From Exiguobacterium sp. FSL W8-0210 (GTDB lineage: Bacteria; Bacillota; Bacilli; Exiguobacteriales; Exiguobacteriaceae): a DNA stretch of 64,000 bases. Of this stretch, positions 18,528 through 27,284 are shown piece by piece. The stretch lies in the NCBI RefSeq assembly GCF_038006045.1, contig NZ_JBBOUK010000001.1, positions 3,017,001-3,081,000 on the forward strand, in the 5' to 3' direction. The notes below the pieces were generated by a model. The model did not search any database. It worked only from the letters and a program-made list of their open reading frames with translations, and was not told the DNA's origin. The position numbers were made by a program, and so were the translations under genes. How positions within the stretch are numbered: position 1 is the first letter of the stretch; each line of letters starts with the position of its first letter.

Positions 18528-19163
18528 ATGACTACTCAAACAACAACGGACTTCATGGAAATCGTTAAAGGACGTCGCTCGATTCGTAACTACGACACGA
18601 ACGTAAAAATTTCAAAAGAAGAAATGACACAAATCCTTGAAGAAGCAACACTTGCTCCATCTTCAGTTAACATGCAACCATGGCGTTTCCTCGTCATCGA
18701 TAGCGAAGAAGGTAAAGCGACACTCGCACCACTCGCAAAATTCAACCAAGTTCAAGTCGAGACATCTTCTGCTGTCATCGCTGTCTTCGGTGACATGAAC
18801 GCGGTCGACAGCATCGAGACAATCTACGACATGGCTGTTGAAAAAGGTCTTATGCCACAAGAAGTACGTGATCGCCAAGTACCAGCCATCAAAGGTTTCT
18901 ACCGTCCAGAAGACGTTGAAACATTACGTGATAGCATCTTGATCGACTCAGGTCTCGTTTCAATGCAATTGATGCTCGTCGCTCGTGCACACGGTTACGA
19001 TACAAACCCAATCGGTGGTTACGAAAAAGACCAAATCGCAGAAGCATTCGGTCTTGAAAAAGAGCGTTACCTCCCAGTCATGTTGCTTTCAATCGGTAAA
19101 GCCGTGGACGCAGGATACCCATCGGTTCGTCTACCAATCGCTGACATCGCAGAGTGGAAATAA
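18528..19163 (+). CDS. Nitroreductase-family flavoprotein, copy 2 (tandem duplicate)
   Basis: 211 residues, nearly identical to the preceding gene except for a variable block around residues 95-130 (copy 1 GMYSSVSANDLKD, copy 2 GFYRPEDVETLRD). That block lies in the region expected to line the substrate channel, so the copies may differ in specificity. RBS AGGGAG precedes ATG 18528 and the 50-bp spacer has no terminator. It is probably co-transcribed with MarR and copy 1. A strong hairpin follows. Confidence 0.9.
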   Translation: MTTQTTTDFMEIVKGRRSIRNYDTNVKISKEEMTQILEEATLAPSSVNMQPWRFLVIDSEEGKATLAPLAKFNQVQVETSSAVIAVFGDMNAVDSIETIYDMAVEKGLMPQEVRDRQVPAIKGFYRPEDVETLRDSILIDSGLVSMQLMLVARAHGYDTNPIGGYEKDQIAEAFGLEKERYLPVMLLSIGKAVDAGYPSVRLPIADIAEWK

Positions 19164-19178
19164 GCGATCTCACTCAGT

Positions 19179-19210
19179 CCGGATTCCTTTCATAGGAATC
19201 CGGCTTTTTT
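19179..19210 (+). terminator. Terminator of the MarR-nitroreductase operon
   Basis: Stem CCGGATTCCT / AGGAATCCGG (19179-19203) with T6. Confidence 0.92.
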
Positions 19211-19239
19211 ATATACTCAAAGAAAAGGAGGCGTCAGTA

Positions 19240-20556
19240 ATGTATGATGTGACGATTATCGGAGCCGGTGTGGCAGGAATTTTCCTCGCCCATCAGCTTG
19301 TTGAAGACGGGCAACGCGTCTTACTGCTCGATGCCGGAAAACCAATCCGTGAACGAACGACAGAAGATGCGTATCTTGGATTCGCAGGGCTTGGCAAATC
19401 AGAAGGAAAGTTCAATTATGCGACAGGATTCGGCGGGGAACTCGTCTCAAAAATCGGTGAAGAGACGACACGACGACTGTTCCAAGAAGTCGATGATCTT
19501 TTATGTACATATGGTGGAGGTACAGTTGAGACCTACTCGACGCATTCCTCTACTGTAGCGTCTCGTGCCCGTCGCGCCGGTCTACATTCGGTCGAGACGA
19601 CCGTCCGTCATTTAGGCACAGTACGGACAGCTGCTGTCTTCACGGCGTTTGAGGACGCCTTATTACCACGTCTCGATGCCCGGTTCGAAACGACAATCGA
19701 GCAGATCACGAAATCAGAGCCGTTTACGATCAAAACAGCGGACGAGATCTTCGTCAGTCAACGGATTGTGTTCGCGACAGGTCGTTCAGGTGCAGACTTT
19801 ACGTTGCAAAAGTTAGCGACGCTTGGTGTCACCCCACAGCGGACTCGACTTGATCTCGGGGTGCGAATCGAGACGGATGAGGCGCTATTTCGGACATTGT
19901 TACAGGAGACGTTCGAGACGAAGCTCGGTTACGACTCGCCTTACGGTCAAGCCGTCACCTATTGCATGAATCCGCGCGGACGGATCATCCGCAAATATCA
20001 AGAAGGACTCGTCATGCCGGACGGCCAAAACGTCCACGAGACGGCAGATGGCTCGACGAATCTGAACTTTACACTATTTCTCCCGCGTTATTTTTCGACG
20101 CTAGCGAAAGCGAATGCGTATGCCGCACGCATCATTGGCGGAATCAACCAAGGTGGTGATCGCATCCTCGTTCAGCGACTCAGTGATTTCCGAGCATCGC
20201 GAGCGACGGCAAACGATCAACTGAGTCGTAACACCATTGTCCCTTCCCTAACCGCGTCCCCCGGTAATTTGCATGCAGAAGTGCCTACAGAAGACCTGCT
20301 CGTCTTAGAAGGGTTTTTAGAGCGCCTTGAGCAACTCCTTGAAGTGGAACTTCCGGGAGATACGTTGCTTTACGGATTAGATGGCAAGTTTTACGCACCG
20401 ATGCTTGAGACGTCAGAGACGTTTGAGACGACATGTCCCGGTGTCTATGCGATCGGGGATTGTTCCGGTGCCACACACTCGCTTGCCCAAGCAGCTGCTA
20501 GCGGACTCCATCTTGGACATGCCTTGACGCAAAACAGCCGGTCCCTCTTCGCTTAA
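19240..20556 (+). CDS. NAD(P)/FAD-dependent oxidoreductase (COG2509-like dehydrogenase)
   Basis: 438 residues from ATG 19240, with AAAAGGAGG upstream. The FAD-binding GXGXXG is IIGAGVAGIFLAHQL at the N-terminus. IVFATGRSGADF and, near the C-terminus, GVYAIGDCSGATHSLAQAAASG close the FAD site. The layout matches uncharacterised dehydrogenases annotated as FAD-dependent dehydrogenase. Substrate unknown. It lies downstream of the nitroreductase terminator, so it has its own or a read-through transcript. Confidence 0.8.
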   Translation: MYDVTIIGAGVAGIFLAHQLVEDGQRVLLLDAGKPIRERTTEDAYLGFAGLGKSEGKFNYATGFGGELVSKIGEETTRRLFQEVDDLLCTYGGGTVETYSTHSSTVASRARRAGLHSVETTVRHLGTVRTAAVFTAFEDALLPRLDARFETTIEQITKSEPFTIKTADEIFVSQRIVFATGRSGADFTLQKLATLGVTPQRTRLDLGVRIETDEALFRTLLQETFETKLGYDSPYGQAVTYCMNPRGRIIRKYQEGLVMPDGQNVHETADGSTNLNFTLFLPRYFSTLAKANAYAARIIGGINQGGDRILVQRLSDFRASRATANDQLSRNTIVPSLTASPGNLHAEVPTEDLLVLEGFLERLEQLLEVELPGDTLLYGLDGKFYAPMLETSETFETTCPGVYAIGDCSGATHSLAQAAASGLHLGHALTQNSRSLFA

Positions 20557-20573
20557 GCGGAGAATGACCGGCT
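20536..20573. terminator. Hairpin between convergent genes, probable terminator
   Basis: Outer stem GCCGGTC / GACCGGC, overlapping the stop codon of the FAD protein gene; the U-tract is short, hence moderate confidence. Confidence 0.5.
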
Positions 20574-20577
20574 TGTC

Positions 20578-22014
20578 TTATTTCTTGAATGCTTCGTACA
20601 CTTTCAATTGTTTCCCTTTGACCTTCGTCGTCTTCATCGCCCGGAGGACAAGCGGACCTTTCCCGTTGAGGATATCGACATACGTCAACGTATCCTGAAT
20701 CGAGATGATGCCGATGTCGTCTGCTGTGACGCCTTCAATCTTCGCAATCGTTCCAACGAAGTCGACGGCACGGAGTTTTTTCTTCTTCCCACCGTTAAAG
20801 AACAATTTCATGATGTCCGCATCAAGCTGTTCCGTTTTCGAAGAACGCGTATCTTCCGTCGCCATTTTCTCTTCGAATGCATCCGCTGTTCGCATCAAGT
20901 CCTTTTCCGTTGGTGCTTGGCGACGTGTCAGTTTCCCGTGATACTGCTCGATTTCCTTTAGGCGACGTTCGTCTGCCGGTGTGACGAGACTGATTGCTTG
21001 TCCGGCTGCTCCTGCCCGCCCCGTCCGACCGGTCCGGTGAACGTAGCTTTCTCGTTCGACAGGGAGATCATACTGGATGACGTGCGTGATGTTCTCGATA
21101 TCGATGCCGCGTGCTGCGACATCTGTTGCGACAAGAATTCGGAACTTCCCTGCACGGAAGGCTTTCATCGCATCGAGTCGATCGTCTTGTTCCATCCCAC
21201 CGTGAATTGCTTCAACTGGATAGTCATGGGCGCGTAGACCATTCGCGACGAAATCAACGTGTTCTTTCGTCCGACAGAAGATCATGCAACGATCCGGGTT
21301 TTCAGCGACGAGGACATCTTTTAAAATGGCGAACTTCGTCTTGTCCGTCACCGGAATATAACTATGCGTAATCGTTGAGACGACGGTCTCGCCCGCTTCG
21401 ATTCGTTTTGGTGCCTCCATGTAACGATCACTCAACTGTTCGATGTCTTCTGGGAAGGTCGCAGAGAACAACAGTGTCATCCGCTCCTTCGGTAACTCGG
21501 ACAAGATGGCATCGACTTGATCGAGGAAGCCCATGTTCAGCATTTCGTCCGCTTCATCTAAAACGACGTAACGGATTTTCTCAAGCGATAGCGTGCCCCG
21601 CTCGATATGATCGCGTACACGTCCCGGTGTACCGACGACGACGTGTGTCTTTTGTTTGAGTTCCGTGACTTGTCCACGGAACGGTTGCTTGCCGAAGACG
21701 GCCGTCGCTTTGATCCGCTTATAGCGTCCGATGTTCATGATGTCTTCTTTGACCTGCAAGGCCAGCTCACGTGTTGGCGTCAAGACTAAGACTTGTGGTT
21801 TGTTTTCTTCCCACTCGACGAGTTCACAAAGGGGGATTGCGAAGGAAGCCGTCTTCCCACTTCCTGTCCGTGATTTGACGATGACGTCTTTTCCGGATAA
21901 TACGACGGGGATGACCGATTGTTGGACTTCGGTTGGTGTCGTGTAACCGAGTTGCTCGATCGAATCGAGAATCGGTGTGCTTAAGTTAAAATCATTGAAT
22001 CGTGTACGTGTCAT
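20578..22014 (-). CDS. dbpA: DEAD-box RNA helicase DbpA (YxiN type)
   Basis: 478 residues. All DEAD-box motifs are present: Q motif region [18 protein letters not shown] (I), PTRELA (Ia), DEAD (II), SAT (III), and HRTGRTGR (VI). The C-terminal ~75 residues ([36 protein letters not shown] and on) match the YxiN/DbpA domain that binds hairpin 92 of 23S rRNA. The protein assists assembly of the 50S subunit. It follows rlmN on the same strand, with a hairpin between the two. Confidence 0.95.
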   Translation of the reverse strand: MTRTRFNDFNLSTPILDSIEQLGYTTPTEVQQSVIPVVLSGKDVIVKSRTGSGKTASFAIPLCELVEWEENKPQVLVLTPTRELALQVKEDIMNIGRYKRIKATAVFGKQPFRGQVTELKQKTHVVVGTPGRVRDHIERGTLSLEKIRYVVLDEADEMLNMGFLDQVDAILSELPKERMTLLFSATFPEDIEQLSDRYMEAPKRIEAGETVVSTITHSYIPVTDKTKFAILKDVLVAENPDRCMIFCRTKEHVDFVANGLRAHDYPVEAIHGGMEQDDRLDAMKAFRAGKFRILVATDVAARGIDIENITHVIQYDLPVERESYVHRTGRTGRAGAAGQAISLVTPADERRLKEIEQYHGKLTRRQAPTEKDLMRTADAFEEKMATEDTRSSKTEQLDADIMKLFFNGGKKKKLRAVDFVGTIAKIEGVTADDIGIISIQDTLTYVDILNGKGPLVLRAMKTTKVKGKQLKVYEAFKK

Positions 22015-22036
22015 AGAATGTCCTCATTTCTTATCG

Positions 22037-22069
22037 TAAAAAAAGCTTCCCACCGAAACGATGAGAAGC
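22037..22069 (-). terminator. Terminator between rlmN and dbpA
   Basis: Imperfect stem GCTTC.../...GAAGC (about 22045-22069) followed on the minus strand by U7. Confidence 0.7.
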
Positions 22070-22077
22070 CCAACGAA

Positions 22078-23151
22078 TTATTTGGATGCTACTTTATCTT
22101 TTTTGATTTGCTTACTACGTAATTGACCACATGCCGCATCGATGTCTGTTCCGTGCTCGAGACGAACACCACAGTTCAAGCCGTTCTTTTTCAACGTATC
22201 GTAGAACGTCGTGATATCTTCAGACGTACTGCGCTGATATTGACCGTGCTCATCGACTGGATTGTACGGAATCAAGTTGACATACGTCAGGTGACGTTTG
22301 TCTTCGAACAGTTTTGCTAGTTCGACTGCGTGTTCTTTTTGGTCGTTGACGCCACGAAGCAAGATGTACTCGATCGTGATTTTACGGTTCGTCGTTTGAA
22401 CGTAATAATCGATCGCTGGCATCAATTTCTCAAGCGGGATCGCCCGGTTGATTTTCATGATTTGCGTACGCAATTCATTGTTTGGTGCGTGAAGCGAGAT
22501 GGCTAAGTTGACTTGGAGTTTCAAGTCAGCGAACTTGTAGATCTTGTCTGCCAAACCACTTGTTGAAACCGTGATGTGACGTGCACCGATCGCAAGACCA
22601 TTGTGGTCCTTGATGACGTTCAAGAAGTCAACCATGTTGTCGAAGTTATCGAACGGTTCACCGATACCCATGACGACGACGTGGCTGACACGTTCTTCGT
22701 TACCGACTGCATCGAGGTGATGTTGGACGTTCATGATTTGCTCAACGATTTCGCCTGCTGACAAGTCGCGGCTCTTCTTGATCAGACCACTTGCACAGAA
22801 GCTACAGCCGATGTTACAGCCGACCTGTGTCGTAACACAGACAGAAAGACCGTACTTATGACGCATCAGAACCGTTTCAATCAAGTTGCCATCATATAAT
22901 TTGAAAAGGAACTTGATTGTTCCGTCTGCTGATTCTTGCTTGACCGCTTCTGTCATCGAGTCAATCGTAAAACTCTGATCTAACAACTCAAGGCAATCCT
23001 TGTTGACATTCGTCATTTCCGCGAAAGTCGTGACACGTTTACGGTAGAGCCAATCCCATACTTGTTTGGCACGGAATGGTTTGTGCCCTTGATTCGATAA
23101 CCATTCTGTCATCTGCTCAAGCGTTAATCCATAAATGGATGGTTTATTCAT
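22078..23151 (-). CDS. rlmN: Dual-specificity RNA methyltransferase RlmN
   Basis: 357 residues from ATG 23151 (GAGGT upstream); an ATG at 23166 overlaps the RBS and is less likely. Radical-SAM cluster motif CNIGCSFC is present. So are [20 protein letters not shown], and the C-terminal [19 protein letters not shown], whose cysteine serves as the methyl-transfer residue. RlmN methylates C2 of A2503 in 23S rRNA and A37 in some tRNAs, using two SAM per turnover. Monocistronic or loosely linked to dbpA. Confidence 0.96.
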   Translation of the reverse strand: MNKPSIYGLTLEQMTEWLSNQGHKPFRAKQVWDWLYRKRVTTFAEMTNVNKDCLELLDQSFTIDSMTEAVKQESADGTIKFLFKLYDGNLIETVLMRHKYGLSVCVTTQVGCNIGCSFCASGLIKKSRDLSAGEIVEQIMNVQHHLDAVGNEERVSHVVVMGIGEPFDNFDNMVDFLNVIKDHNGLAIGARHITVSTSGLADKIYKFADLKLQVNLAISLHAPNNELRTQIMKINRAIPLEKLMPAIDYYVQTTNRKITIEYILLRGVNDQKEHAVELAKLFEDKRHLTYVNLIPYNPVDEHGQYQRSTSEDITTFYDTLKKNGLNCGVRLEHGTDIDAACGQLRSKQIKKDKVASK

Positions 23152-23275
23152 TTCGAAAGACCTCATTTCTTTTTCCAGAACTACAACATTCCTTTATCTT
23201 AGTAAAAATCAGCGCGTGACGCAACGTTCAAATCCTAAATGTTCACTTTCTGTAAAGTTTTTGCGCCACTTTCGA

Positions 23276-24082
23276 TCAAATCGACAGACTCCGACGTCCG
23301 AATTGAACGACTGCTCCAGTCAAGAACACGAGACAGAGGACAAGTAAAAGAATGGAATGAAGAAGAAAATGATTCGTTCCTTCTAGTAATTGCGTCGTAT
23401 TGAATAAGGAGAAGACGGATAGATAACGGAGCCACTCCGTCTTGTCACTTAGCTCCGACAGAATCGTCAAGACGATCGATAGAACCAGCACACTACCGGC
23501 AAGCGAAAAAGCACGACGTTCTTCGTCAAATAACGTCGCAACGAATAACGTAAAGGCGCCGATCGCCAAGAGTAACAATAGCGCATTGAGCTGAATCCGC
23601 CATAAGATGACGTCATTGATCGAAATATCTGTCATCCACCAGTCGGATACCATCAAGACAAGTCCATTCAGTCCTACGAGAACCATACTTGCGATACCCA
23701 TGACGATCGCGACAGCAAACGTATACGCATTCCGGGTGATCGGGGCTGCGAGATAGACGATCAGCTCTCCGTTGTCGATCGGTCGCGCAACGAGGCGCGC
23801 TGCTAATGAGAGCAAGAATAGACTCGCAATGACTTGAAAGATCAATCCATAATAGTTCCCTCCGAGCAGATCCAGTACATTATCGAATCCCGTCACCTTA
23901 TCGTATTGAAATGCTTTTAAGACTTCTGGAGGTAACGCTTCTAGTTTTGTTTCTAGTAAACCAGTCTTCATCATCGATGGATAAAGCAACGCAAGCATCA
24001 ATAAGTAGAGACTCGTTCCAATCGCATAAGCAAGCATGGGCTTTCTGACCTGCTTGAATAAAGAGCGGATCAACAATATCAC
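23276..24082 (-). CDS. ABC-2-type transporter permease
   Basis: 268 residues with six membrane helices in the ABC-2 pattern: one N-terminal helix (LAYAIGTSLYLLMLALLY), an outer loop, then five helices, with LVARPIDNGELIVYLAAPITRNAY as the conserved cytoplasmic segment. It forms an exporter with the ATPase encoded immediately upstream; the start overlaps that gene by 4 bp. Substrate unknown, possibly a peptide or lipid. Last gene of a three-gene operon. Confidence 0.85.
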   Translation of the reverse strand: MILLIRSLFKQVRKPMLAYAIGTSLYLLMLALLYPSMMKTGLLETKLEALPPEVLKAFQYDKVTGFDNVLDLLGGNYYGLIFQVIASLFLLSLAARLVARPIDNGELIVYLAAPITRNAYTFAVAIVMGIASMVLVGLNGLVLMVSDWWMTDISINDVILWRIQLNALLLLLAIGAFTLFVATLFDEERRAFSLAGSVLVLSIVLTILSELSDKTEWLRYLSVFSLFNTTQLLEGTNHFLLHSILLLVLCLVFLTGAVVQFGRRSLSI

Positions 24083-24963
24083 GACGATTCCTCCTCTCCA
24101 TAATAATGCAAGAAGACCTGTTCTAAATCATCTGCTGACGGACGAATCAGCCGTACATCGTACTGGGTTAAATAAGCGATCGCCTGATTCAAGCTCAGCG
24201 TCTCATCCGTTTGAAAACTGACTTCCAGCCGCTTCGGTTCAACACCGACTTGCATCGCGAACTGTGCTGCTTCCACCTCCGTTCGGAAGACGATCGTATA
24301 CGTCTTTCGACTCGATCGAACCAACTCATGAATATCCGATTCGACGATGATGCGCCCTGCTTTGATTAAAGCCGCTCGATCGCACGATTTTTCCATCTCC
24401 GGAAAGTGGTGTGAACTCATCAGAATCGCTTTTCCAGCATGCTTCTCCTGTTCGATCCACTCTAAAAAACGCTCTTGCATCAAAGGATCAAGTCCACTGG
24501 TTGGCTCATCAAGTAGATAGACCGGTGCATCTTTCATGAAGCAACCGACAAGTGCCAGTTTTTGCTTCATCCCTTTTGACATCTTGCGGATTTTCGTCTT
24601 CGTCTCAAAAGGAAATCGTTTCAACAACAGTTGTCGCCGTGCCGGATTGCTACCGTGTAGTCGTTGCATCAAATCCAGCATGTCTGCTCCCGTCATGTCT
24701 CCAGGTAAACTAATCTCCCCCGGCAAATAACCGACCAACTGCTTCACCTCTTTACTTTGCTTCCAGCAATCAAAACCACCGATCGTCGCCCTTCCATCGT
24801 CCGCAACCATTAGTCCCATCAAATGTCGGAGTGTCGTTGATTTTCCAGATCCGTTTGGTCCGATGAAACCGAATATCGTACCCGGATCAACTGTAAAACT
24901 GACATCGAATATTCCACGCCCCGGCGCAAATTCCTTCGTCACATGCTCCAAACGGATCATCAT
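24079..24963 (-). CDS. ABC transporter ATP-binding protein
   Basis: 294 residues (ATG 24963 or 24960; GGGAGGT upstream favours the second). Walker A GPNGSGKST, signature MSKGMKQKLAL, Walker B VYLLDEPTSGLD and an H-loop in MSSHHFPEMEKSCD. The C-terminal ~80 residues form the extra domain common in ABC-2 exporters. It energises the permease encoded just downstream. The methyltransferase stop is only 9 bp upstream. Confidence 0.92.
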   Translation of the reverse strand: MMIRLEHVTKEFAPGRGIFDVSFTVDPGTIFGFIGPNGSGKSTTLRHLMGLMVADDGRATIGGFDCWKQSKEVKQLVGYLPGEISLPGDMTGADMLDLMQRLHGSNPARRQLLLKRFPFETKTKIRKMSKGMKQKLALVGCFMKDAPVYLLDEPTSGLDPLMQERFLEWIEQEKHAGKAILMSSHHFPEMEKSCDRAALIKAGRIIVESDIHELVRSSRKTYTIVFRTEVEAAQFAMQVGVEPKRLEVSFQTDETLSLNQAIAYLTQYDVRLIRPSADDLEQVFLHYYGEEESS

Positions 24964-24972
24964 CCGACCTCC

Positions 24973-25632
24973 CTATCTTTTATTTCTTTCCTCACTGTAT
25001 TCATACCCGTTTTGAAGCAGTTTGTTCGGATCAAAGCGATAGATGACGAACCTCTCGTCATGATTTTTTTCATAGAGGTCTCGTAATCGAATCTCATCGA
25101 TTTGCTCGAATACGGTATGGCGCTCCAGGTACTCCCGGTATTCATCGGTCGGGTAATACAAGATGAGATCAACCGAACGCGGGGAACGTTCGACCGAACT
25201 TAAAATGTGATCGATCACTTTCATGAAAATTTGTGAAGAGAATGGATTAAAGAAATAAAACTTATTCGCCTCATCCGGAATGGTATACTGCTCGGCATAC
25301 GTCTGTTCGAATCGCAAACTTCCGGAACGCCGCTTCCGTCGACTTTGGTATTTCGCCATATTCCGAAGTGCGTCCTCGTAAAATTGTCCATTCATCTCGA
25401 TTCCGATGACGGAACAGTCGAATCGGTCATGTAAGTAAAAGTTTAAACGCCCTTTCCCACACCCGAAATCGATGACAGTATCCTCTTTTTGAAACGGATA
25501 GGTTTCGCATAATTCGCCGAGTGCCGCATAAGGCGTCGGTTCATAGCGATTGTAGTGACTAAACACACCATAAAGGTGTTGCATCTCAATGGTCTCAATT
25601 CGTAATCGTTGATCATATTCCTGTTCATTCAT
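24973..25632 (-). CDS. Class I SAM-dependent methyltransferase
   Basis: 219 residues. Motif I is VIDFGCGKGRLNFYL, then CSVIGIEMN at motif II; FYFFNPFSS stands where many members have the substrate-proximal motif. No target domain is visible, so the substrate (small molecule or protein) is unknown. RBS AAGAAGGAAC precedes ATG 25632. It starts an operon with the ABC exporter genes, which raises the possibility that it modifies the exported molecule; that is inference. Confidence 0.8.
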   Translation of the reverse strand: MNEQEYDQRLRIETIEMQHLYGVFSHYNRYEPTPYAALGELCETYPFQKEDTVIDFGCGKGRLNFYLHDRFDCSVIGIEMNGQFYEDALRNMAKYQSRRKRRSGSLRFEQTYAEQYTIPDEANKFYFFNPFSSQIFMKVIDHILSSVERSPRSVDLILYYPTDEYREYLERHTVFEQIDEIRLRDLYEKNHDERFVIYRFDPNKLLQNGYEYSEERNKR

Positions 25633-25717
25633 CTCTTTTGTTCCTTCTTTCCGGTATTCTTTCCCTCATCGTACTATACTGAAGAAGTACGTTACTCGTT
25701 TTTTGAAAGGGGATTTT

Positions 25718-26041
25718 ATGATGATCGTCGTTACGAACCGGATTAAAGTCAAAAAGGGGATGGCTGCAGCTCTCGCTCCTCGTTTTACGCGTCCAAGTGG
25801 ACTTGATACGATGGACGGATTCATCCGTGTTGAGGTCTTATTGACGCAAAACATCGAAGAACACGATGAAATGAACGTCAACATGTACTGGGAAGATATG
25901 AAGAGTTTTCAAGCGTGGCGGGAAAGTGACGATTTCAAAGCGTCACATAGTCGACCTGCGAGTAGTGAGGCAGGAGAATCGCCAATGCTCGGCAGCGAGA
26001 TTCTGACATATGAAGTCGCTTCGGTCAAAGAACGCGCATGA
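25718..26041 (+). CDS. Antibiotic-biosynthesis-monooxygenase-fold protein, HmoA/IsdG-like
   Basis: 107 residues from ATG 25718, with AAAGGGGA upstream. The fold signature is clear: MIVVTNRIKVKKG, GFIRVEVLL, MYWEDMKSFQAWRESDDFKASHS. HmoA/IsdG enzymes degrade heme to release iron, using Asn, Trp and His residues; a Trp in YWED and a His in ASHS are visible here. Heme degradation is likely but is inferred from similarity. Short, monocistronic, with its own terminator. Confidence 0.78.
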   Translation: MMIVVTNRIKVKKGMAAALAPRFTRPSGLDTMDGFIRVEVLLTQNIEEHDEMNVNMYWEDMKSFQAWRESDDFKASHSRPASSEAGESPMLGSEILTYEVASVKERA

Positions 26042-26046
26042 TGCAC

Positions 26047-26074
26047 GAAAAGGACTCGTATCGAGTCCTTTTTT
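26047..26074 (+). terminator. Terminator after HmoA-like gene
   Basis: Stem AAGGACTCG / CGAGTCCTT (26050-26070) with T-run. Confidence 0.9.
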
Positions 26075-26165
26075 ATATACCTATATACAAATAGTGAAAG
26101 GGTCGAATTATCACAAATGGTATTATTTGTTATCATAGTGCCATTACAGAGAGAGAGGGTCCTTC

Positions 26166-26903
26166 ATGAATTCATTAACTATATTTGAACAAGCCATTCG
26201 TAGCTTACCTGACGATCGTACGTTACGACGTGATGAATTATGGACGGACGATTTTTTATTGCAACAGGAGAACGAGCTGACCGTCTATTACTCTCCGATT
26301 GGCGAATACGTCAATACTGAAGCAAAAGTCGTCATCATCGGGATCACACCAGGTTTTGAACAGATGCGAATCGCTTTCGAAGAAGCGACAGATGCCCTTC
26401 ACCATGGTGTTTCATTAGAAGAGACGGCACGCCTCGTCAAATATACAGCAAGCTTTGCCGGAACGATGCGACGTAACCTCGTCCAGATGCTCGATACACT
26501 TGAACTTCCAGCATTGCTCGGAATCGAGACGACGGCTAGCTTATTTCATCAACACCAGGAATTGTTACATCCGACGTCACTGTTAAAGCAACCCGTCTTT
26601 TATCGCGAAAAAAATTACTCGGGTCATCAACCGAAGATCAATCGTAGCCCTTTATTGAGGCACTACGCGGAAGAACACTTCGTCGCTGAGATCAATCAGT
26701 TACAAAAAACAGCGTTATTAATTCCACTCGGTCGGGTCGTCGAGACGCAAGTCCGTGGATTGATTCATGATGGACGAATCGAACAGCATCAGCTTCTTTC
26801 CGGATTCCCCCACCCATCTGGCGCGAACGGTCATCGAAAAAAACAATTCGAGGAAAACCAAGCCTATTTGATGAAACAGCTCATTCAACATTTTGCTGAA
26901 TAA
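26166..26903 (+). CDS. Uracil-DNA glycosylase-superfamily-like protein
   Basis: 245 residues. VVIIGITPGFEQ resembles UDG motif 1 (GxxPG), and LSGFPHPSGAN near the C-terminus resembles the HPS loop that contacts DNA in that superfamily. There is no Fe-S cysteine set as in family 4/5 UDGs, so it is probably a divergent member. An enzymatic function is not proven. RBS AGAGAGAGGG upstream. It stands alone before the lysine riboswitch. Confidence 0.65.
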   Translation: MNSLTIFEQAIRSLPDDRTLRRDELWTDDFLLQQENELTVYYSPIGEYVNTEAKVVIIGITPGFEQMRIAFEEATDALHHGVSLEETARLVKYTASFAGTMRRNLVQMLDTLELPALLGIETTASLFHQHQELLHPTSLLKQPVFYREKNYSGHQPKINRSPLLRHYAEEHFVAEINQLQKTALLIPLGRVVETQVRGLIHDGRIEQHQLLSGFPHPSGANGHRKKQFEENQAYLMKQLIQHFAE

Positions 26904-26993
26904 ACAACTTTATCTTAAATTATCAGAATATATGGTTGAATCGCTTCTGAAATACATGATAAAGTGTCCATAAGAACAGAATATGACTATTCT

Positions 26994-27172
26994 ATCGATG
27001 AGGTAGAGGCGCGATTTCAATCAGTACTTGGTCCGAGGATGACAACGAAGACGACTACAGGAAAGGTGACATCGCCGAAATGACAGTATGTGTCTAGCAT
27101 ATCGTCGTTGGTCGATTCGGGAAACACCCGATCGATTGCCATACATAACAGTTGTATGGAGCGCTCCAATTC
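26994..27172 (+). promoter_or_regulatory. Lysine riboswitch (L-box) aptamer
   Basis: Characteristic blocks in order: GATGAGGTAGAGGCGCGA, AGTA, GAGGAT, GAAAGG, ATCGCCGAA, and a long 3' arm ending near GGAGCGCTCC. These match the five-way-junction lysine riboswitch. A strong terminator follows at 27192-27233, so lysine should repress the NhaC-family gene. The 380-bp stretch 26904-27284 holds no gene of its own. Confidence 0.93.
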
Positions 27173-27191
27173 GGCTAAGAAAGACGCATCC

Positions 27192-27233
27192 AGCGAGGGT
27201 GTCGGCTTTGTTGCCGGTGCCCTTGCTTTTTTT
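27192..27233 (+). terminator. Expression-platform terminator of lysine riboswitch
   Basis: 15-bp stem (27192-27206 with 27212-27226), including G-U pairs, followed by T7. Confidence 0.9.
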
Positions 27234-27284
27234 GTGCCGCGGGGTCTCATCTTTAAGCCATTTTTAAAGAGGAGGATATTTTTC

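Noticed and set aside
18985-19239. Upstream extension of the FAD oxidoreductase frame
   Set aside because: Overlaps the second nitroreductase in another frame and crosses a terminator.
27090-27284. N-terminal extension of the NhaC-family protein
   Set aside because: Runs through the lysine riboswitch and terminator; the ATG with RBS is at 27285.
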